Below, piece after piece: positions 32,917 to 42,818 of a stretch of DNA of 64,000 bases. A program made the position numbers and the translations under genes. Each line of letters begins with the position of its first letter. The first letter of the stretch is position 1. The stretch is from Muribaculaceae bacterium Isolate-013 (NCI) (GTDB taxonomy: Bacteria; Bacteroidota; Bacteroidia; Bacteroidales; Muribaculaceae), in NCBI GenBank assembly GCA_004102785.1, contig SCEJ01000001.1, positions 100,516-164,515 on the forward strand, read 5' to 3'. The notes under the pieces are model-generated. The model saw only the letters and a program-made list of their open reading frames with translations. It did not search any database and was not told where the DNA came from.

Positions 32917-35127
32917 ATGAAGAAAATCATGATTGTAACAGCGGCGGCTACATTCGCCCTCTCGGCGGCTGCCGCTCCGCTGCAGTTCAACAAGCGCCTG
33001 TTCAAGGCCGCTGCCGAACCCGGCCTCATCCTCAACGAGGACTTTGAAGGCTATCAGAGCTCAACCGACTGGCTTCCCCAAGGATGGTCAATCGAATGCA
33101 AGGGCGACACACATGCCGAAGGCGACATACTCGGCAACTGGCATGTGCAGCCCCGCACAAGTTTCCAACTCCCCGCACCCTCCAGCGGCATGCATTACGC
33201 CTGCTGCTTCTACCAGAGCAGCAGCACAGCCAAATCCGACGAATGGCTCTATACTCCGGAGATTTCCCTTAACCAGGGAGAGAGCCTGTCATTCTATCTG
33301 TGGATTGATCCGGGCACAATGTTCAATGTACCCGGCGACGCCGAACTTGACGATGTAAACAACTTCGATGTAAAGGCCACCTTCCAGGTGTGGATGCTCC
33401 CCGAAGGGGATGAGCCGGTGATGCTCGAGGATGTTGCCGACCGCTACAAAGGGATAACACTCCGCGAGATGTATGCCAACGCATCAAACGACCTGCTGAA
33501 GCAGACTTACAGCCTGAAAGACTATGCCGGCAAAAAAGTGAAAATCGGTTTCCGCTATGTCGGATCTGACGGCAACGCATTCTTCCTTGACGACGTGCGC
33601 GTGAGCCTGCCCGACGCAACCGCAAGGTATGAACTCCCCTGGTCCACGCTCTACGCCGGATTCAGCCTCTACGACGAGAACTGGGACTATCTGCCCCAGG
33701 ACTGCGCCGTGTTCCCCGCCTACACCGACCTCACCCTGACCGCCGACTATGCTCCTGGTCACAATTACTCATGGGAATACCAGGTACCCGGCCACAACTC
33801 ACAGTTCAGCTCGGCCGAGGGCGATGAGCTGACCATGACCATGCTTCCCGACTTCTCAAACGAAGCCACAGCGGCCAACAGCCTCTACTCCCTCCCGGCT
33901 CTCACCGCTTCGGGCAACAACCTCATTACCGCCAGCTACATGCATCCCGCTAAAATCATGATGGCAGGCGGCAATCCCGCGCGCCACGTGATGGATCAGA
34001 CCACCGGCAACGATTTCTACATCAACTACGGCCTGCTCCCCTTCCCGGTGAACCACGACGGCGTTGACATATATGTCGAGGAGCCTATGGCATTCGGTGA
34101 GCCGGGGGTACCTATCTTCGGTTACTCCGACCGCGTGAACGAATGGTGGTTCAATCACTTCTTTGAAGGTGAGCCGGAAGAAGGCGATGCCATGCGTATG
34201 ATAGGCTTCATGAACATGTACTTCGCCACCGAGCAGCCACTGGTAATCGACAAGATATGGGTAATGGCCAAAGGCCAGTATGACAGCAACATCCGCCTCA
34301 AAGCCCAGATTCGCGCACTGAACGAGGATTTTGAAGACAACGGCGACGTTCTGGCCGAAGCCTTCTGCACCGCAGAGAATGTGATGTGGGCTCAGGGCGG
34401 CGTGCAGCAGTTCCTCACACTCGTGTTCCCCTTCGACGAGCCGATATCAGTCTCGACACAGGATTGCCCCTACTACATCGTGGAAATCTCAGGCTTCGAG
34501 AACGGCGGCGTGACCTGGCTGGCTCCCGAGCAGTCATATATGCCCGACCACTCAGGTCTCTGCAGAGGATGGGTCTCCCTTGAGGCAAGCCGTGGAGGCG
34601 TGACCGGTACCACTATGGTGCCCATCGCCAACTTCAAGAACGAGTACAACGAGAATATGTACAACAGCTTCGCAATCAACCTCGGCGCCTCATTCCCCTA
34701 TCTGCGTGCCGCCGACGAGACTGCCGAAGCACCCGAGCTTTCCGACGACTGCCCCCGTGTTGAAGTGCCCCTGCTCTCATGGTATCCCGGCGAGCAGCTC
34801 ACCGTTGACGTTCCCGACGGCTTCGAGGCCGCAGTTGAAGGCCGCTGGAACCAGGCCCGCCTGGTGCTCACCGCCCTCAAGGACGGCCCTGCCGGCAACT
34901 TCACCGCCAAAGTGAAATGCCCCGGAATCGAACTGGCCGTACCCTTCTCCTCCAAGGGTGTGACAGTCGCCATCAACGACATCCTCAACGACGGCTCGGC
35001 CCGCACCGTGACAGGCATCTTCACCACTGACGGCCGCGACACCGGCATCACCGACATCGCCCGTCTGCCCGAAGGAATCTACATCGTGCGCTACGCCGAC
35101 GGCACTGCCGCCAAAATCTCGCGCTAA
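32917..35127 (+). CDS. T9SS-exported protein with choice-of-anchor J domain
   Basis: A 736-residue surface or secreted protein. It starts with a signal peptide (MKKIMIVTAAATFALSAAAA), followed by a jelly-roll domain that begins ILNEDFEGYQSSTDWLPQGW (about residue 34) and continues to about 230, with SSGMHYACCFYQSS and KVKIGFRYVGSDGNAFFLDD, the pattern of the choice-of-anchor J / cleaved adhesin family. The middle has no known motif. The last 70 residues are a T9SS type A-like tail ending LPEGIYIVRYADGTAAKISR. Binding or adhesion is the likely role; ligand unknown. The upstream in-frame methionine is not needed, since ATG 32917 starts the signal peptide. Confidence 0.82.
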   Translation: MKKIMIVTAAATFALSAAAAPLQFNKRLFKAAAEPGLILNEDFEGYQSSTDWLPQGWSIECKGDTHAEGDILGNWHVQPRTSFQLPAPSSGMHYACCFYQSSSTAKSDEWLYTPEISLNQGESLSFYLWIDPGTMFNVPGDAELDDVNNFDVKATFQVWMLPEGDEPVMLEDVADRYKGITLREMYANASNDLLKQTYSLKDYAGKKVKIGFRYVGSDGNAFFLDDVRVSLPDATARYELPWSTLYAGFSLYDENWDYLPQDCAVFPAYTDLTLTADYAPGHNYSWEYQVPGHNSQFSSAEGDELTMTMLPDFSNEATAANSLYSLPALTASGNNLITASYMHPAKIMMAGGNPARHVMDQTTGNDFYINYGLLPFPVNHDGVDIYVEEPMAFGEPGVPIFGYSDRVNEWWFNHFFEGEPEEGDAMRMIGFMNMYFATEQPLVIDKIWVMAKGQYDSNIRLKAQIRALNEDFEDNGDVLAEAFCTAENVMWAQGGVQQFLTLVFPFDEPISVSTQDCPYYIVEISGFENGGVTWLAPEQSYMPDHSGLCRGWVSLEASRGGVTGTTMVPIANFKNEYNENMYNSFAINLGASFPYLRAADETAEAPELSDDCPRVEVPLLSWYPGEQLTVDVPDGFEAAVEGRWNQARLVLTALKDGPAGNFTAKVKCPGIELAVPFSSKGVTVAINDILNDGSARTVTGIFTTDGRDTGITDIARLPEGIYIVRYADGTAAKISR

Positions 35128-35152
35128 TCCCCGCATCCCCGCATAATACACC

Positions 35153-35198
35153 GGCTGGAAACGCTCCCGCTCCCGGGAATCCGTTTCCAGCCGTTTTT
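35153..35198 (+). terminator. Rho-independent terminator
   Basis: GGCTGGAAACG (35153-35163) pairs with CGTTTCCAGCC (35182-35192), followed by a run of six T. It ends the transcript of the T9SS protein gene. Confidence 0.85.
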
Positions 35199-35220
35199 TA
35201 CATTCACACACCATTACAAA

Positions 35221-35258
35221 CACAGACCGCTGTGCCTTGTGGGGCACAGCGGTCTGTG
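35221..35258 (-). terminator. 16-bp hairpin after gpmI
   Basis: 35221-35236 and 35243-35258 are perfect reverse complements with a 6-base loop. It lies 25 bp beyond the gpmI stop on the minus strand and probably ends that transcript; only a short T-rich stretch follows. Confidence 0.7.
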
Positions 35259-35283
35259 TACGGATTGGTATTTATCGGGGGAA

Positions 35284-36801
35284 TCAGCCTTCGATGAGGT
35301 TGTGGCCGGTCATTTCGGCAGGCTGCGGAAGCCCCATGATGTGAAGGATGGTGGGAGCCACATCGGCCAGGATACCGTTCTCCACACGGGCATTCTTATC
35401 GTCGGTCACATATACACACGGCACGGGGTTGAGCGAGTGTGCGGTGTTGGGGGTGCCGTCGGCGTTGATGGCATTGTCGGCATTGCCGTGGTCGGCGATG
35501 ATGATAACCTCATAGCCGGTAGCCTTGGCGGCCTCCACCACCTCGCGGCAGCAATTGTCGACAGTCTCCACAGCCTTCTGAATGGCCGGGTAGATGCCGG
35601 TATGGCCTACCATGTCGCCGTTGGCGAAGTTCACAACTACAAAGTCATATACATCGCGGCGTATCTCGGCAGCCAGTTTTTCGGCCACCTCGGGGGCGCT
35701 CATCTCCGGCTGGAGGTCATAGGTAGCGACCTTGGGCGATGCCACCAGAATGCGGTCCTCCCCTTCGTACGGCTCCTCGCGTCCGCCGTTGAAGAAGAAT
35801 GTCACATGGGCGTATTTCTCAGTCTCGGCGATGTGGAGCTGCTTCTTGCCCAGGTTAGAGAGGTATTCGCCCAGAGTGTTGTTGACATTCTCCTTGGGGA
35901 AGAGGATGTGCACACCGGTGAACGATGAATCGTAGGGGGTCATGCAGTAGTACTGCAGTCCGGGAATGGTTTTCATCCCCTGCTCGGGCATATCATGCTG
36001 TGTGAGCACTACCGTAAGCTCCTTTGCGCGGTCGTTGCGGTAGTTGAAGAAAATCACGGCATCGTCGGGCTTGATTGTGCCGTCGACTGTGGAGTTGTTT
36101 ATCGGCTTGATAAACTCGTCGGTGACATCCTCGTCGTAGCTCTCCTGCATGGCCTGCACCATATCGGCGGCCTGCTTGCCCTTGCCTTCCACCAGGAGGT
36201 CGTAGGCCACTTTCACGCGGTCCCAGCGCTTGTCGCGGTCCATGGCGTAGTAGCGGCCCACAATCGAGGCGATTGTGCCGGCCGACTTGTCGCAATGGGC
36301 CTGGAGCTCTTCTATGAAGCCTTTGCCCGAACGGGGATCGGTGTCGCGGCCGTCCATGAAGCAGTGGATGTAGACCTTTGTGAGGCCATACTTCTTTGCC
36401 AGGTCGCAGAGGGCATATAGATGCTCGAGCGAAGAGTGCACGCCGCCGTTTGAGGTAAGCCCCATGAAGTGGATGGCGCGGTCGTTGTCGCGGGCATATG
36501 AGAATGCGCTCACGATTTCAGGGTTTTCGGCGATAGAGCCGTCGGCGATGGCGCGGTTGATTTTCACCAGGTCCTGGTAGAGCACGCGGCCGGCGCCGAT
36601 ATTGAGGTGTCCGACCTCGGAGTTGCCCATCTGGCCGTCGGGGAGACCAACGTTCTCGCCCGAAGCCTGGAGCTCGGAGTGAGGGTAATCTTTCAGAAGG
36701 GAATCCCAGTAAGGGGTAGGCGTGGAGAAGATGGCGTCACTCTTTGAGTGGTTGCCGATTCCCCAGCCGTCGAGAATCATTAATAATGCTTTGTGTGCCA
36801 T
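35284..36801 (-). CDS. gpmI: 2,3-bisphosphoglycerate-independent phosphoglycerate mutase
   Basis: This Mn-dependent enzyme interconverts 3- and 2-phosphoglycerate in glycolysis. The 505-residue protein has the phosphatase-like metal site starting [10 protein letters not shown], the catalytic serine in [15 protein letters not shown] (near residue 62), and the second metal cluster [13 protein letters not shown] (about 440-450). FMDGRDTDP and NYRNDRAKE match the substrate-binding residues of the transferase domain. Length is normal. It lies downstream of fumarase on the same strand with a 140-bp gap that contains a repeat-like sequence. Confidence 0.97.
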   Translation of the reverse strand: MAHKALLMILDGWGIGNHSKSDAIFSTPTPYWDSLLKDYPHSELQASGENVGLPDGQMGNSEVGHLNIGAGRVLYQDLVKINRAIADGSIAENPEIVSAFSYARDNDRAIHFMGLTSNGGVHSSLEHLYALCDLAKKYGLTKVYIHCFMDGRDTDPRSGKGFIEELQAHCDKSAGTIASIVGRYYAMDRDKRWDRVKVAYDLLVEGKGKQAADMVQAMQESYDEDVTDEFIKPINNSTVDGTIKPDDAVIFFNYRNDRAKELTVVLTQHDMPEQGMKTIPGLQYYCMTPYDSSFTGVHILFPKENVNNTLGEYLSNLGKKQLHIAETEKYAHVTFFFNGGREEPYEGEDRILVASPKVATYDLQPEMSAPEVAEKLAAEIRRDVYDFVVVNFANGDMVGHTGIYPAIQKAVETVDNCCREVVEAAKATGYEVIIIADHGNADNAINADGTPNTAHSLNPVPCVYVTDDKNARVENGILADVAPTILHIMGLPQPAEMTGHNLIEG

Positions 36802-36830
36802 TAATTTATTGTGATTATATCACCTGCGGT

Positions 36831-36921
36831 GATGTATCAGGACTGCCATGAACCGCTCTGCCGCAGGAGCGCTCCGAAGAGCGTCCCTGCATCAGGGCGG
36901 GTTCAACGGTTCTGATACATC
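36831..36921. repeat. REP-like 91-bp element with terminal 10-bp inverted repeats
   Basis: GATGTATCAG (36831-36840) and CTGATACATC (36912-36921) bound the element. Inside are further palindromic parts around GGAGCGCTC and GAGCGTCCCTGC. The string GAGCGTCCCT recurs at 51724-51733 as part of another hairpin, suggesting a dispersed family. It lies between the gpmI start and the fumarase stop. Confidence 0.45.
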
Positions 36922-36941
36922 TACTATGATGAAACGTTTTT

Positions 36942-38591
36942 TTATTTCGCAATGGGGCAGGCCGCGCACTTCTCCTGAATCTTCTTGAAGAAGTCGTTGC
37001 CTTTATTGTCAACAAGGATGAAGGCGGGGAAGTTCTCCACCTCGATTTTCCAGATGGCTTCCATGCCGAGTTCGGGATACTCCAGGAGCTCCACGTTCTT
37101 GATGGAGTTGGAGGCCAGCACAGCGGCGGGACCGCCGATGGAGCCGAGATAGAAACCGCCGTTGTCGCGGCAGGCGTCGGTCACCTGCTGGCTGCGGTTA
37201 CCCTTGGCTATCATTATCATCGAGCCGCCGGCTTTCTGGAACTGGTCGACATACGGGTCCATGCGTCCGGCTGTGGTCGGGCCGAACGAGCCGGAGGGCA
37301 TCCCCTTGGGGGTCTTGGCAGGGCCGGCGTAGTAGATGGGATGGTCCTTGAGATACTGCGGCATGGGCTCGCCGGCGTCAAGACGCTCCTTGATTTTCGC
37401 ATGGGCTATGTCGCGGCCCACGATGATGGTGCCGGTGAGGTTGAGGCGGGTAGCCACGGGATATTTGTCGAGCTCGGCGAGCACCTCGCTCATGGGGCGG
37501 TTGAGGTCGATGTTCACGGCGTTCGACTCCTCGGGGTTGCGCATTTCGGCGGGGATAAGCTCGCCGGGGTTGGAGTCGAGTTTTTCCAGCCAGAGACCGT
37601 CGCGGTTGATTTTGGCCTTGATGTTGCGGTCGGCCGAGCAGCTCACACCCATACCGATTGGGCAGGATGCGCCGTGGCGAGGCAGACGGATCACACGGAT
37701 GTCGTGGGCGAAATATTTGCCGCCGAACTGTGCGCCGAGGCCGATTTCCTCAGAGGCTTTCTTGAGTTCTTTCTCCAGCTCCACGTCGCGGAAGGCGCGT
37801 CCGTATTCGTTGCCGGTGGTGGGGAGGGCGTCGTAATATTTGATGGAGGCCTTCTTCACAGTCTCAAGATTCTTTTCGGCCGAAGTGCCGCCGATCACGA
37901 AAGCGATATGGTAGGGAGGGCAGGCTGCGGTGCCGAGAGTCTTCATCTTCTCCACAAGGAAAGGCACCAGAGTCTTGGGGTTGATGATAGCCTTGGTTTC
38001 CTGATAGAGGTATGTCTTGTTGGCCGAGCCGCCACCCTTGGCCACGAATACGAAATGGTATTCGTCGCCCTCGCCGGCATGGATGTCAATCTGCGCCGGG
38101 AGGTTGCAGCCGGTGTTGACTTCATCATACATGTTCAGAGGAGCGTTCTGCGAGTAGCGGAGGTTGTCGGTGGTGTATGTGTCGTACACACCGCGCGAAA
38201 TCTTCTCGGCGTCGTCGCATCCGGTGTAGACGCGCTGCCCCTTTTCGCCGTGCACGATGGCGGTGCCGGTATCCTGGCAGAAGGGGAGCTCGCCCTTAGC
38301 GGCGATTTCGGCATTGCGCAGCATTGTGAGCGCCACGAACTTGTCGTTATCCGAAGCCTCGGGGTCGTGCAGAATTTTAGCAACCATCTCGTTATGCTCG
38401 CGGCGGAGCATGAAGGCATTGTCGTGCGTGGCCTGGCGGGCAAGCACGGTGAGCGCCTCCGGATCAACAACGAGGAATTCATGGCCACCCCAGTTTTCCA
38501 CCTTCACATAGTCGGAAGTAAGGCGGTAATACTCAGTGGTATCGGGGCCGAGCGGAAACATCGGCTGATAATGGAACGGTTTAGTTGCCAT
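36942..38591 (-). CDS. Fumarate hydratase, class I (iron-sulfur)
   Basis: This enzyme reversibly hydrates fumarate to malate. The 549-residue protein resembles class I fumarases with fused alpha and beta parts. Three cysteines in the expected contexts for a [4Fe-4S] cluster are PFCQDTGTA (about residue 105), [11 protein letters not shown] (about 160) and [10 protein letters not shown] (about 310). The C-terminal part holds [20 protein letters not shown] and [16 protein letters not shown], typical of the beta domain. In Bacteroidales it often works in the reductive branch to succinate. A -7 box (TACCTTTG, 38639-38632) lies 40 bp upstream. Confidence 0.96.
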   Translation of the reverse strand: MATKPFHYQPMFPLGPDTTEYYRLTSDYVKVENWGGHEFLVVDPEALTVLARQATHDNAFMLRREHNEMVAKILHDPEASDNDKFVALTMLRNAEIAAKGELPFCQDTGTAIVHGEKGQRVYTGCDDAEKISRGVYDTYTTDNLRYSQNAPLNMYDEVNTGCNLPAQIDIHAGEGDEYHFVFVAKGGGSANKTYLYQETKAIINPKTLVPFLVEKMKTLGTAACPPYHIAFVIGGTSAEKNLETVKKASIKYYDALPTTGNEYGRAFRDVELEKELKKASEEIGLGAQFGGKYFAHDIRVIRLPRHGASCPIGMGVSCSADRNIKAKINRDGLWLEKLDSNPGELIPAEMRNPEESNAVNIDLNRPMSEVLAELDKYPVATRLNLTGTIIVGRDIAHAKIKERLDAGEPMPQYLKDHPIYYAGPAKTPKGMPSGSFGPTTAGRMDPYVDQFQKAGGSMIMIAKGNRSQQVTDACRDNGGFYLGSIGGPAAVLASNSIKNVELLEYPELGMEAIWKIEVENFPAFILVDNKGNDFFKKIQEKCAACPIAK

Positions 38592-38631
38592 AGTGAAATA
38601 TATGTAGTATGTTTAGTTTGTTCATCTCCTG

Positions 38632-38639
38632 CAAAGGTA
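38632..38639 (-). promoter_or_regulatory. -7 box of the fumarase gene
   Basis: On the minus strand the bases read TACCTTTG, matching TAnnTTTG, 40 bp before the ATG. A -33 TTTG is not clear. Confidence 0.45.
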
Positions 38640-38709
38640 CGAAAAAGCGTTGAAAAATAGCTCTAAATCACCCTACAAATATTATCGGGTAAATTTCCAT
38701 GTTTATTAT

Positions 38710-38742
38710 TTTGGAAATCTAATATCTTTTTTTTTACATTTG
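38710..38742 (+). promoter_or_regulatory. Promoter of the first leucine-rich protein gene
   Basis: TTTG (38710-38713), 21-bp spacer, TACATTTG (38735-38742). The leader to ATG 38808 is about 60 bases. Confidence 0.6.
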
Positions 38743-38807
38743 CAAAATCCAATACTACCAAGTACACCGTGCTTCTATCAAAGTTCAAACGCAATCAATT
38801 AACGCCT

Positions 38808-40004
38808 ATGAAAAAACTATTACTCTACACATTAATAACTGCATCCGCTGTTACTGCCAATGCACAGATTAATGCTCCGTCCTATCCGTGGTTTGCCGAC
38901 GGAGGGCTCTGCTTCCGGGTTATATCAGAAGAGGACGGTACGGCCGGACTTGCCATGCCCTGCAATACGTTGGAATCACCCGACGCCATTGCTGATGCCG
39001 ACAATCATCTCAACAGCCTTACCGAACTGACCGTGCCGTCGACTGCCACCGATGCCGCCACGGGAAAGGACTACCGGGTGACAGAGATTTTCAGCGGCCC
39101 GTTGGACGGGCGTCCCAATCTCCGAAAAATCACTGTTTCCGAGGGAGTGACGAGCATCACTGGCATCATCGGATGCAGCGCCCTGGCCGAAGTGAATCTG
39201 CCGCAATCTCTTGTATCACTCTCAGGCATGCAATCGCTCCCCTCTCTCGAAAGCATCGAGCTGCCCTCCGGTCTTAAAGTTATCGGCGACCAGAGTTTCA
39301 TAGAAACCGGCCTCAAATCACTTACGATACCTTCTGGTGTGGAAATCATACCTCTGCTGTCGATACGCGACAACGACAACCTTGAGGAACTTGACCTCTC
39401 GAACGTGAAGATGTTTCTCCAAGGGAGCGTGTGCAACAGCGATAATATTAAACGTCTTGTATTGCCCGACTCTCCGTTTGACACCGACTACTACACATTC
39501 TCGCTGTCAGGGCTGGAGGAACTCTGGATCGGAAGTCGTCTCACGTCAAACGAGGCTTCCATCTGCTCACAGGCATTCTCCGGACTCACATCACTGAGCC
39601 GTATATATATAGCGCGCACAGAACCTCCGGTGATAACCGAGCAGAACCCTATGTATCACCCTTTGTGTTTCGACGGCACAAGCAATTGGAATAACATCAC
39701 ACTTTATGTGCCCGCCGGATATAAGGACGCTTATTGTGCCGCCTATTGCTGGCAGAATATGAACATTGTGGAGCATAACTTCGAGAGTTCGCTGTCCGAA
39801 GTGAATCGCTCCGGCGCCAATATCGCCGCCGTACCCGGTGGCATCCGCGTCGAAGCAGAAGGGACACACTCTGTTGCCGTGTACTCCGCCTCCGGCTCGA
39901 TGCTACATTCGTCAGCAGCATCACAAGGGGATGTTCTTCCCCTCGACGGCGGACTTTACATTGTGGTTTGCAACGGGTCAGCCGCCAAAATCATGGTGAA
40001 ATAA
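38808..40004 (+). CDS. BspA-like leucine-rich repeat protein with T9SS-like tail
   Basis: A 398-residue exported protein. After the signal peptide (MKKLLLYTLITASAVTANAQ) comes a conserved N-terminal block WFADGGLCFRVISEEDGTAG, then several BspA-type (LRR_5-like) repeats from about 95 to 260, for example LESIELPSGLKVIGD and LKSLTIPSGVEIIP. The C-terminal 70 residues are a T9SS-type tail (SVAVYSASGSMLHSS, then LDGGLYIVVCNGSAAKIMVK). BspA-like proteins mediate surface binding. It has a close paralog at 41442-42626 with the same architecture. The start at 38808 is preferred over the ATG at 38769. Confidence 0.8.
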   Translation: MKKLLLYTLITASAVTANAQINAPSYPWFADGGLCFRVISEEDGTAGLAMPCNTLESPDAIADADNHLNSLTELTVPSTATDAATGKDYRVTEIFSGPLDGRPNLRKITVSEGVTSITGIIGCSALAEVNLPQSLVSLSGMQSLPSLESIELPSGLKVIGDQSFIETGLKSLTIPSGVEIIPLLSIRDNDNLEELDLSNVKMFLQGSVCNSDNIKRLVLPDSPFDTDYYTFSLSGLEELWIGSRLTSNEASICSQAFSGLTSLSRIYIARTEPPVITEQNPMYHPLCFDGTSNWNNITLYVPAGYKDAYCAAYCWQNMNIVEHNFESSLSEVNRSGANIAAVPGGIRVEAEGTHSVAVYSASGSMLHSSAASQGDVLPLDGGLYIVVCNGSAAKIMVK

Positions 40005-40037
40005 TACTGACTGCCCTCTTCATCAAGTGGAGAGACG

Positions 40038-40084
40038 AAATAAAAACTGGAATGTATCGCTGCGATACATTCCAGTTTTTATTT
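40038..40084. terminator. Bidirectional terminator, perfect 22-bp stem
   Basis: 40038-40059 and 40063-40084 are perfect reverse complements with a 3-base loop. The A-run on one side and T-run on the other let it stop both the leucine-rich gene (+) and rpmE2 (-). Confidence 0.85.
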
Positions 40085-40099
40085 CCGTTGAGTGACAGA

Positions 40100-40354
40100 T
40101 TATTTTTTCTTGCGGTCGCCGTAGCGCGAGCGGAATTTGTCGACGCGGCCTGCGGTGTCGACGAGCTTCTGCTTGCCGGTGAAGAAGGGGTGCGACGAGC
40201 TGGTGATTTCAAGCTTCACCAGGGGATAGGTCACGCCATCGATTTCAATAGTTTCCTTGGCAGCGACGGTCGAGCGGGTGATGAAAATTTCCTCGTTCGA
40301 CATATCTTTGAATACAACCTCGCGATAGTTGGAGGGATGAAGATCTTTTTTCAT
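40100..40354 (-). CDS. rpmE2: Ribosomal protein L31, type B
   Basis: An 84-residue ribosomal protein. [20 protein letters not shown] and [23 protein letters not shown] are the classic type B L31 pattern; it lacks the CxxC zinc site of type A, so it does not need zinc. It binds at the central protuberance of the 50S subunit. The promoter is about 80 bp upstream. Confidence 0.96.
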   Translation of the reverse strand: MKKDLHPSNYREVVFKDMSNEEIFITRSTVAAKETIEIDGVTYPLVKLEITSSSHPFFTGKQKLVDTAGRVDKFRSRYGDRKKK

Positions 40355-40462
40355 TATTTTGTAGTTCTACAAATTATAAATCAAAATTTGTTGGAAGCAT
40401 CGCTGGTAGGGCGATTCGTAGTAATGGCCTGCAAATTTACGCATTTTTCCACAAACAGCAAA
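40355..40462 (-). promoter_or_regulatory. Promoter and leader of rpmE2
   Basis: On the minus strand TTTG (40462-40459), 19 bp and TAAATTTG (40439-40432) form a promoter. The transcript would begin near 40425, leaving a leader of about 70 bases. Ribosomal protein leaders often fold and bind their own product; the sequence here is short but could do so. The remaining part of the 40355-40796 interval holds the promoter at 40657-40687. Confidence 0.55.
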
Positions 40463-40656
40463 ACTTCCGGACTTTTTTATCGATTTTTACTGCGCGCTCT
40501 GCGAACCCTCTCTACGAACCTTACCCTCTGCGAGTGCAACCGCAACCGAATCCGCATCAGTAGACCGGTCATGATTACATTAAAGCTCTTTACCTTACCT
40601 CTATTTACACATTTCCATGTTCTACAACACAAATCAAACTTTTTTTCTACAATTAA

Positions 40657-40687
40657 TTTGTTTTTTTATTTTTTTGAATTATCTTTG
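40657..40687 (+). promoter_or_regulatory. Promoter of the frameshifted cargo gene
   Basis: TTTG (40657-40660), 19-bp spacer and TATCTTTG (40680-40687) match the consensus exactly. The leader to ATG 40797 is about 105 bases. Confidence 0.65.
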
Positions 40688-40796
40688 CCAATACAAACAT
40701 TGAAGCCTATATCATCCATTCGCTGAATAGTTACACATTGAAATCAGTTCAACACTTTATAGAGACTCCATATTAACAACTTTTCCCTAAAAGACT

Positions 40797-41434
40797 ATGC
40801 CAAGAACAATCCTAATCCTTTTGACTGTACTGACAGCCATCGGTGTTCAAGCCGAATGGTTGTCTTTAGCCGGCCATGTACCGCCACACATGGTTCAATA
40901 TGAACCTGCCGACAATGAGTCGACCCCGAAAATAAATCTTACCTTCGGCAATGACTCCACATCCCTGACATTTGACCTCCGCATACCATTTGCTGAAATT
41001 ACCTCAGACACCCTTTTTCCAGGCACTTTCTTTTGGAACCTCGAAACGTATCGCCTTACGACAACTATCATCTGACAGTACACAGTCACAACAAGATTCC
41101 GTTTACCATCGATGTCATTGATGGCAGAACGAGCTTTTCAGGACCTGTAATCCTAAAAAATATGCAGCCGTTTACGCCTGCTATTGCAAAAGCCGTGCAG
41201 TCAGATAAAAACGTCATCAATGTTGACATTGAAAACTATGATCCTGAAATAACTCTCGGAACGTATTCAGTAGAGTTGCGTGACTTGAACAACAATCTTC
41301 TTGATCAAGTCAATATTACAGAAAAAACCGAGCAAGTTTCATTGCACCCTGGACGCATCATGGGAAAAATATATGTTGTCACGCTCTGCAATGACGGAAA
41401 TCCTGTCGACTATAAAAAAATAACCCTCAAATAG
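40797..41434 (+). pseudogene. Frameshifted exported protein gene with T9SS-like tail
   Basis: Two overlapping reading frames appear to be one gene. The first (40797-41075) encodes a signal peptide (MPRTILILLTVLTAIGVQA) and about 60 more residues; the second (open from 40997 to 41434) continues as EPRNVSPYDNYHLTVHSHNK and ends in a tail with VSLHPGRIMGKIYVVTLCN, similar to other T9SS-type tails. The shift falls near the TTTCTTTT run at 41027-41034. Together they give about 210 residues. It may be a true mutation, a phase-variable run, or a sequencing error. No function is recognised. It lies just 7 bp before the second leucine-rich paralog. Confidence 0.65.
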
Positions 41435-41441
41435 TTTTCAC

Positions 41442-42626
41442 ATGAAAAAAATTCTACTAATATTGTTGCTGACAATATGCAGCACACCAGCATGGGCTGA
41501 TGGCTACAATTGGTTCATGGACGGCGGCTTATACTTCCGCATAATATCGGAGGAGGACGGTACGGCCGGACTGTCAATGCCTTATAACACAGCGGAAGTG
41601 CCAAATGCCGTAACCGAAGCCAACGCGTACCTCAACTCATTGACAGAGCTATACGTACCGGCAACCGCTGCCGATATATCAACTGGACGCAAATACAAAG
41701 TTACTACCGTGTTCAACGATGTAATCTGTAAACGTGCCGGCCTTGAAAGAGTGGAGTTTGCCAACGGCATTGAGCATATCGAAGGTTTATCCGACTGTTC
41801 TCGTCTTAAAGAGATTACCCTGCCTGAAAGTCTTGTTTCTATCAAAGGTGTCAGTCAGCTTCCTGAGCTGAAAACACTGGAGCTTCCGTATGGACTTGCA
41901 GAGATTGGAGAATATACTGTTTCTGAAACCGGCATCAGGAAACTCGTCATTCCATCAACAGTATTGACTTTAGGCATAGGGGCTGTCTTAAATAACAACG
42001 AGCTTGCAGAGATCAATCTTGGCAATGTGGAACTATTTCAACACCACAGCTTAGGCATATTGCCAGCCATTAAGAGGATTGTATTCCCCAACACTTCATT
42101 TGAAGCCCAATATTACACACTGGAAGCTCAGAACATCGAGGAGATTTGGATTGGCGATAAAGCCACCGACAACCCGGCGATGATATGCTCGCAAGGGATT
42201 ATCGCAGGGAAGAGCCTCAAGAAAGTTTACTGTGCCCGGACTGTGCCTCCTACAATCACCGAGCAGAACCCGATGTTCGATCCGGCCTGCTTTGGAGGTG
42301 AGGCTCACTGGCCTGACATCACGCTATATGTTCCAGTCGGCTGCAAGGATGTGTACGCCCGGGCATACTGCTTTAAGGATATGAAAATTGAAGAGTATGA
42401 CTTTGGAGCAGGTATATCCTCTGCAGAATGTAATGCTAATTCCATACAGGCTATCCCTGGCGGCATACGTTATGTAGGCGATGCAGCCGCGCCGGTAGCA
42501 GTCTACACCGCATCAGGCACACGCATTGCTTTAGAAGCGATGCGTTCTGGCGAAGTTATGCAGCTTCCATCAGGAATCTTCATCGTTTCCTGCAAAGGAA
42601 ACAACACCAAGGTTACCATCCGATAA
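41442..42626 (+). CDS. BspA-like leucine-rich repeat protein (paralog)
   Basis: A 394-residue exported protein with the same plan as the gene at 38808-40004: signal peptide (MKKILLILLLTICSTPAWA), N-terminal block WFMDGGLYFRIISEEDGTAG, LRR_5-like repeats (LKEITLPESLVSIKG, LKTLELPYGLAEIG), the block ARTVPPTITEQNPMF shared with the paralog, and a T9SS-type tail ending LPSGIFIVSCKGNNTKVTIR. It is likely co-transcribed with the frameshifted gene upstream. Base composition is visibly less GC-rich than in housekeeping neighbours. Confidence 0.8.
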   Translation: MKKILLILLLTICSTPAWADGYNWFMDGGLYFRIISEEDGTAGLSMPYNTAEVPNAVTEANAYLNSLTELYVPATAADISTGRKYKVTTVFNDVICKRAGLERVEFANGIEHIEGLSDCSRLKEITLPESLVSIKGVSQLPELKTLELPYGLAEIGEYTVSETGIRKLVIPSTVLTLGIGAVLNNNELAEINLGNVELFQHHSLGILPAIKRIVFPNTSFEAQYYTLEAQNIEEIWIGDKATDNPAMICSQGIIAGKSLKKVYCARTVPPTITEQNPMFDPACFGGEAHWPDITLYVPVGCKDVYARAYCFKDMKIEEYDFGAGISSAECNANSIQAIPGGIRYVGDAAAPVAVYTASGTRIALEAMRSGEVMQLPSGIFIVSCKGNNTKVTIR

Positions 42627-42644
42627 CACCGCTACAACGAAAAA

Positions 42645-42689
42645 GAATGGATGGCGCTTCTGAGCAGAGCGTCATCCATTCGCTTTTTT
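42645..42689 (+). terminator. Rho-independent terminator
   Basis: 42645-42658 pairs with 42668-42681 (one G-T), loop 9 bases, followed by GCTTTTTTG. It ends the transcript of the second leucine-rich gene. Confidence 0.8.
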
Positions 42690-42818
42690 GTTCAGATAGG
42701 CTTTGTTCGGATGGTTATTGCCGAAAGCAGCCGCACTCCCAGGTGGGGGATGCGGCTGCCGATAAATTTTGTCAGTGAGACGGATGGGCCGTACGTGCTG
42801 CCCGGAGGCTGTGTACTG

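Noticed and set aside
37341..38660. Open frame of 439 codons on + opposite the fumarase gene
   Set aside because: It is fully antisense to a well-recognised class I fumarase, has no family-like motif, and long antisense frames are common in GC-rich DNA.
41020..41040. Programmed ribosomal frameshift in the cargo gene
   Set aside because: No canonical slippery heptamer in the required phase and no clear downstream pseudoknot; mutation or homopolymer variation is simpler.
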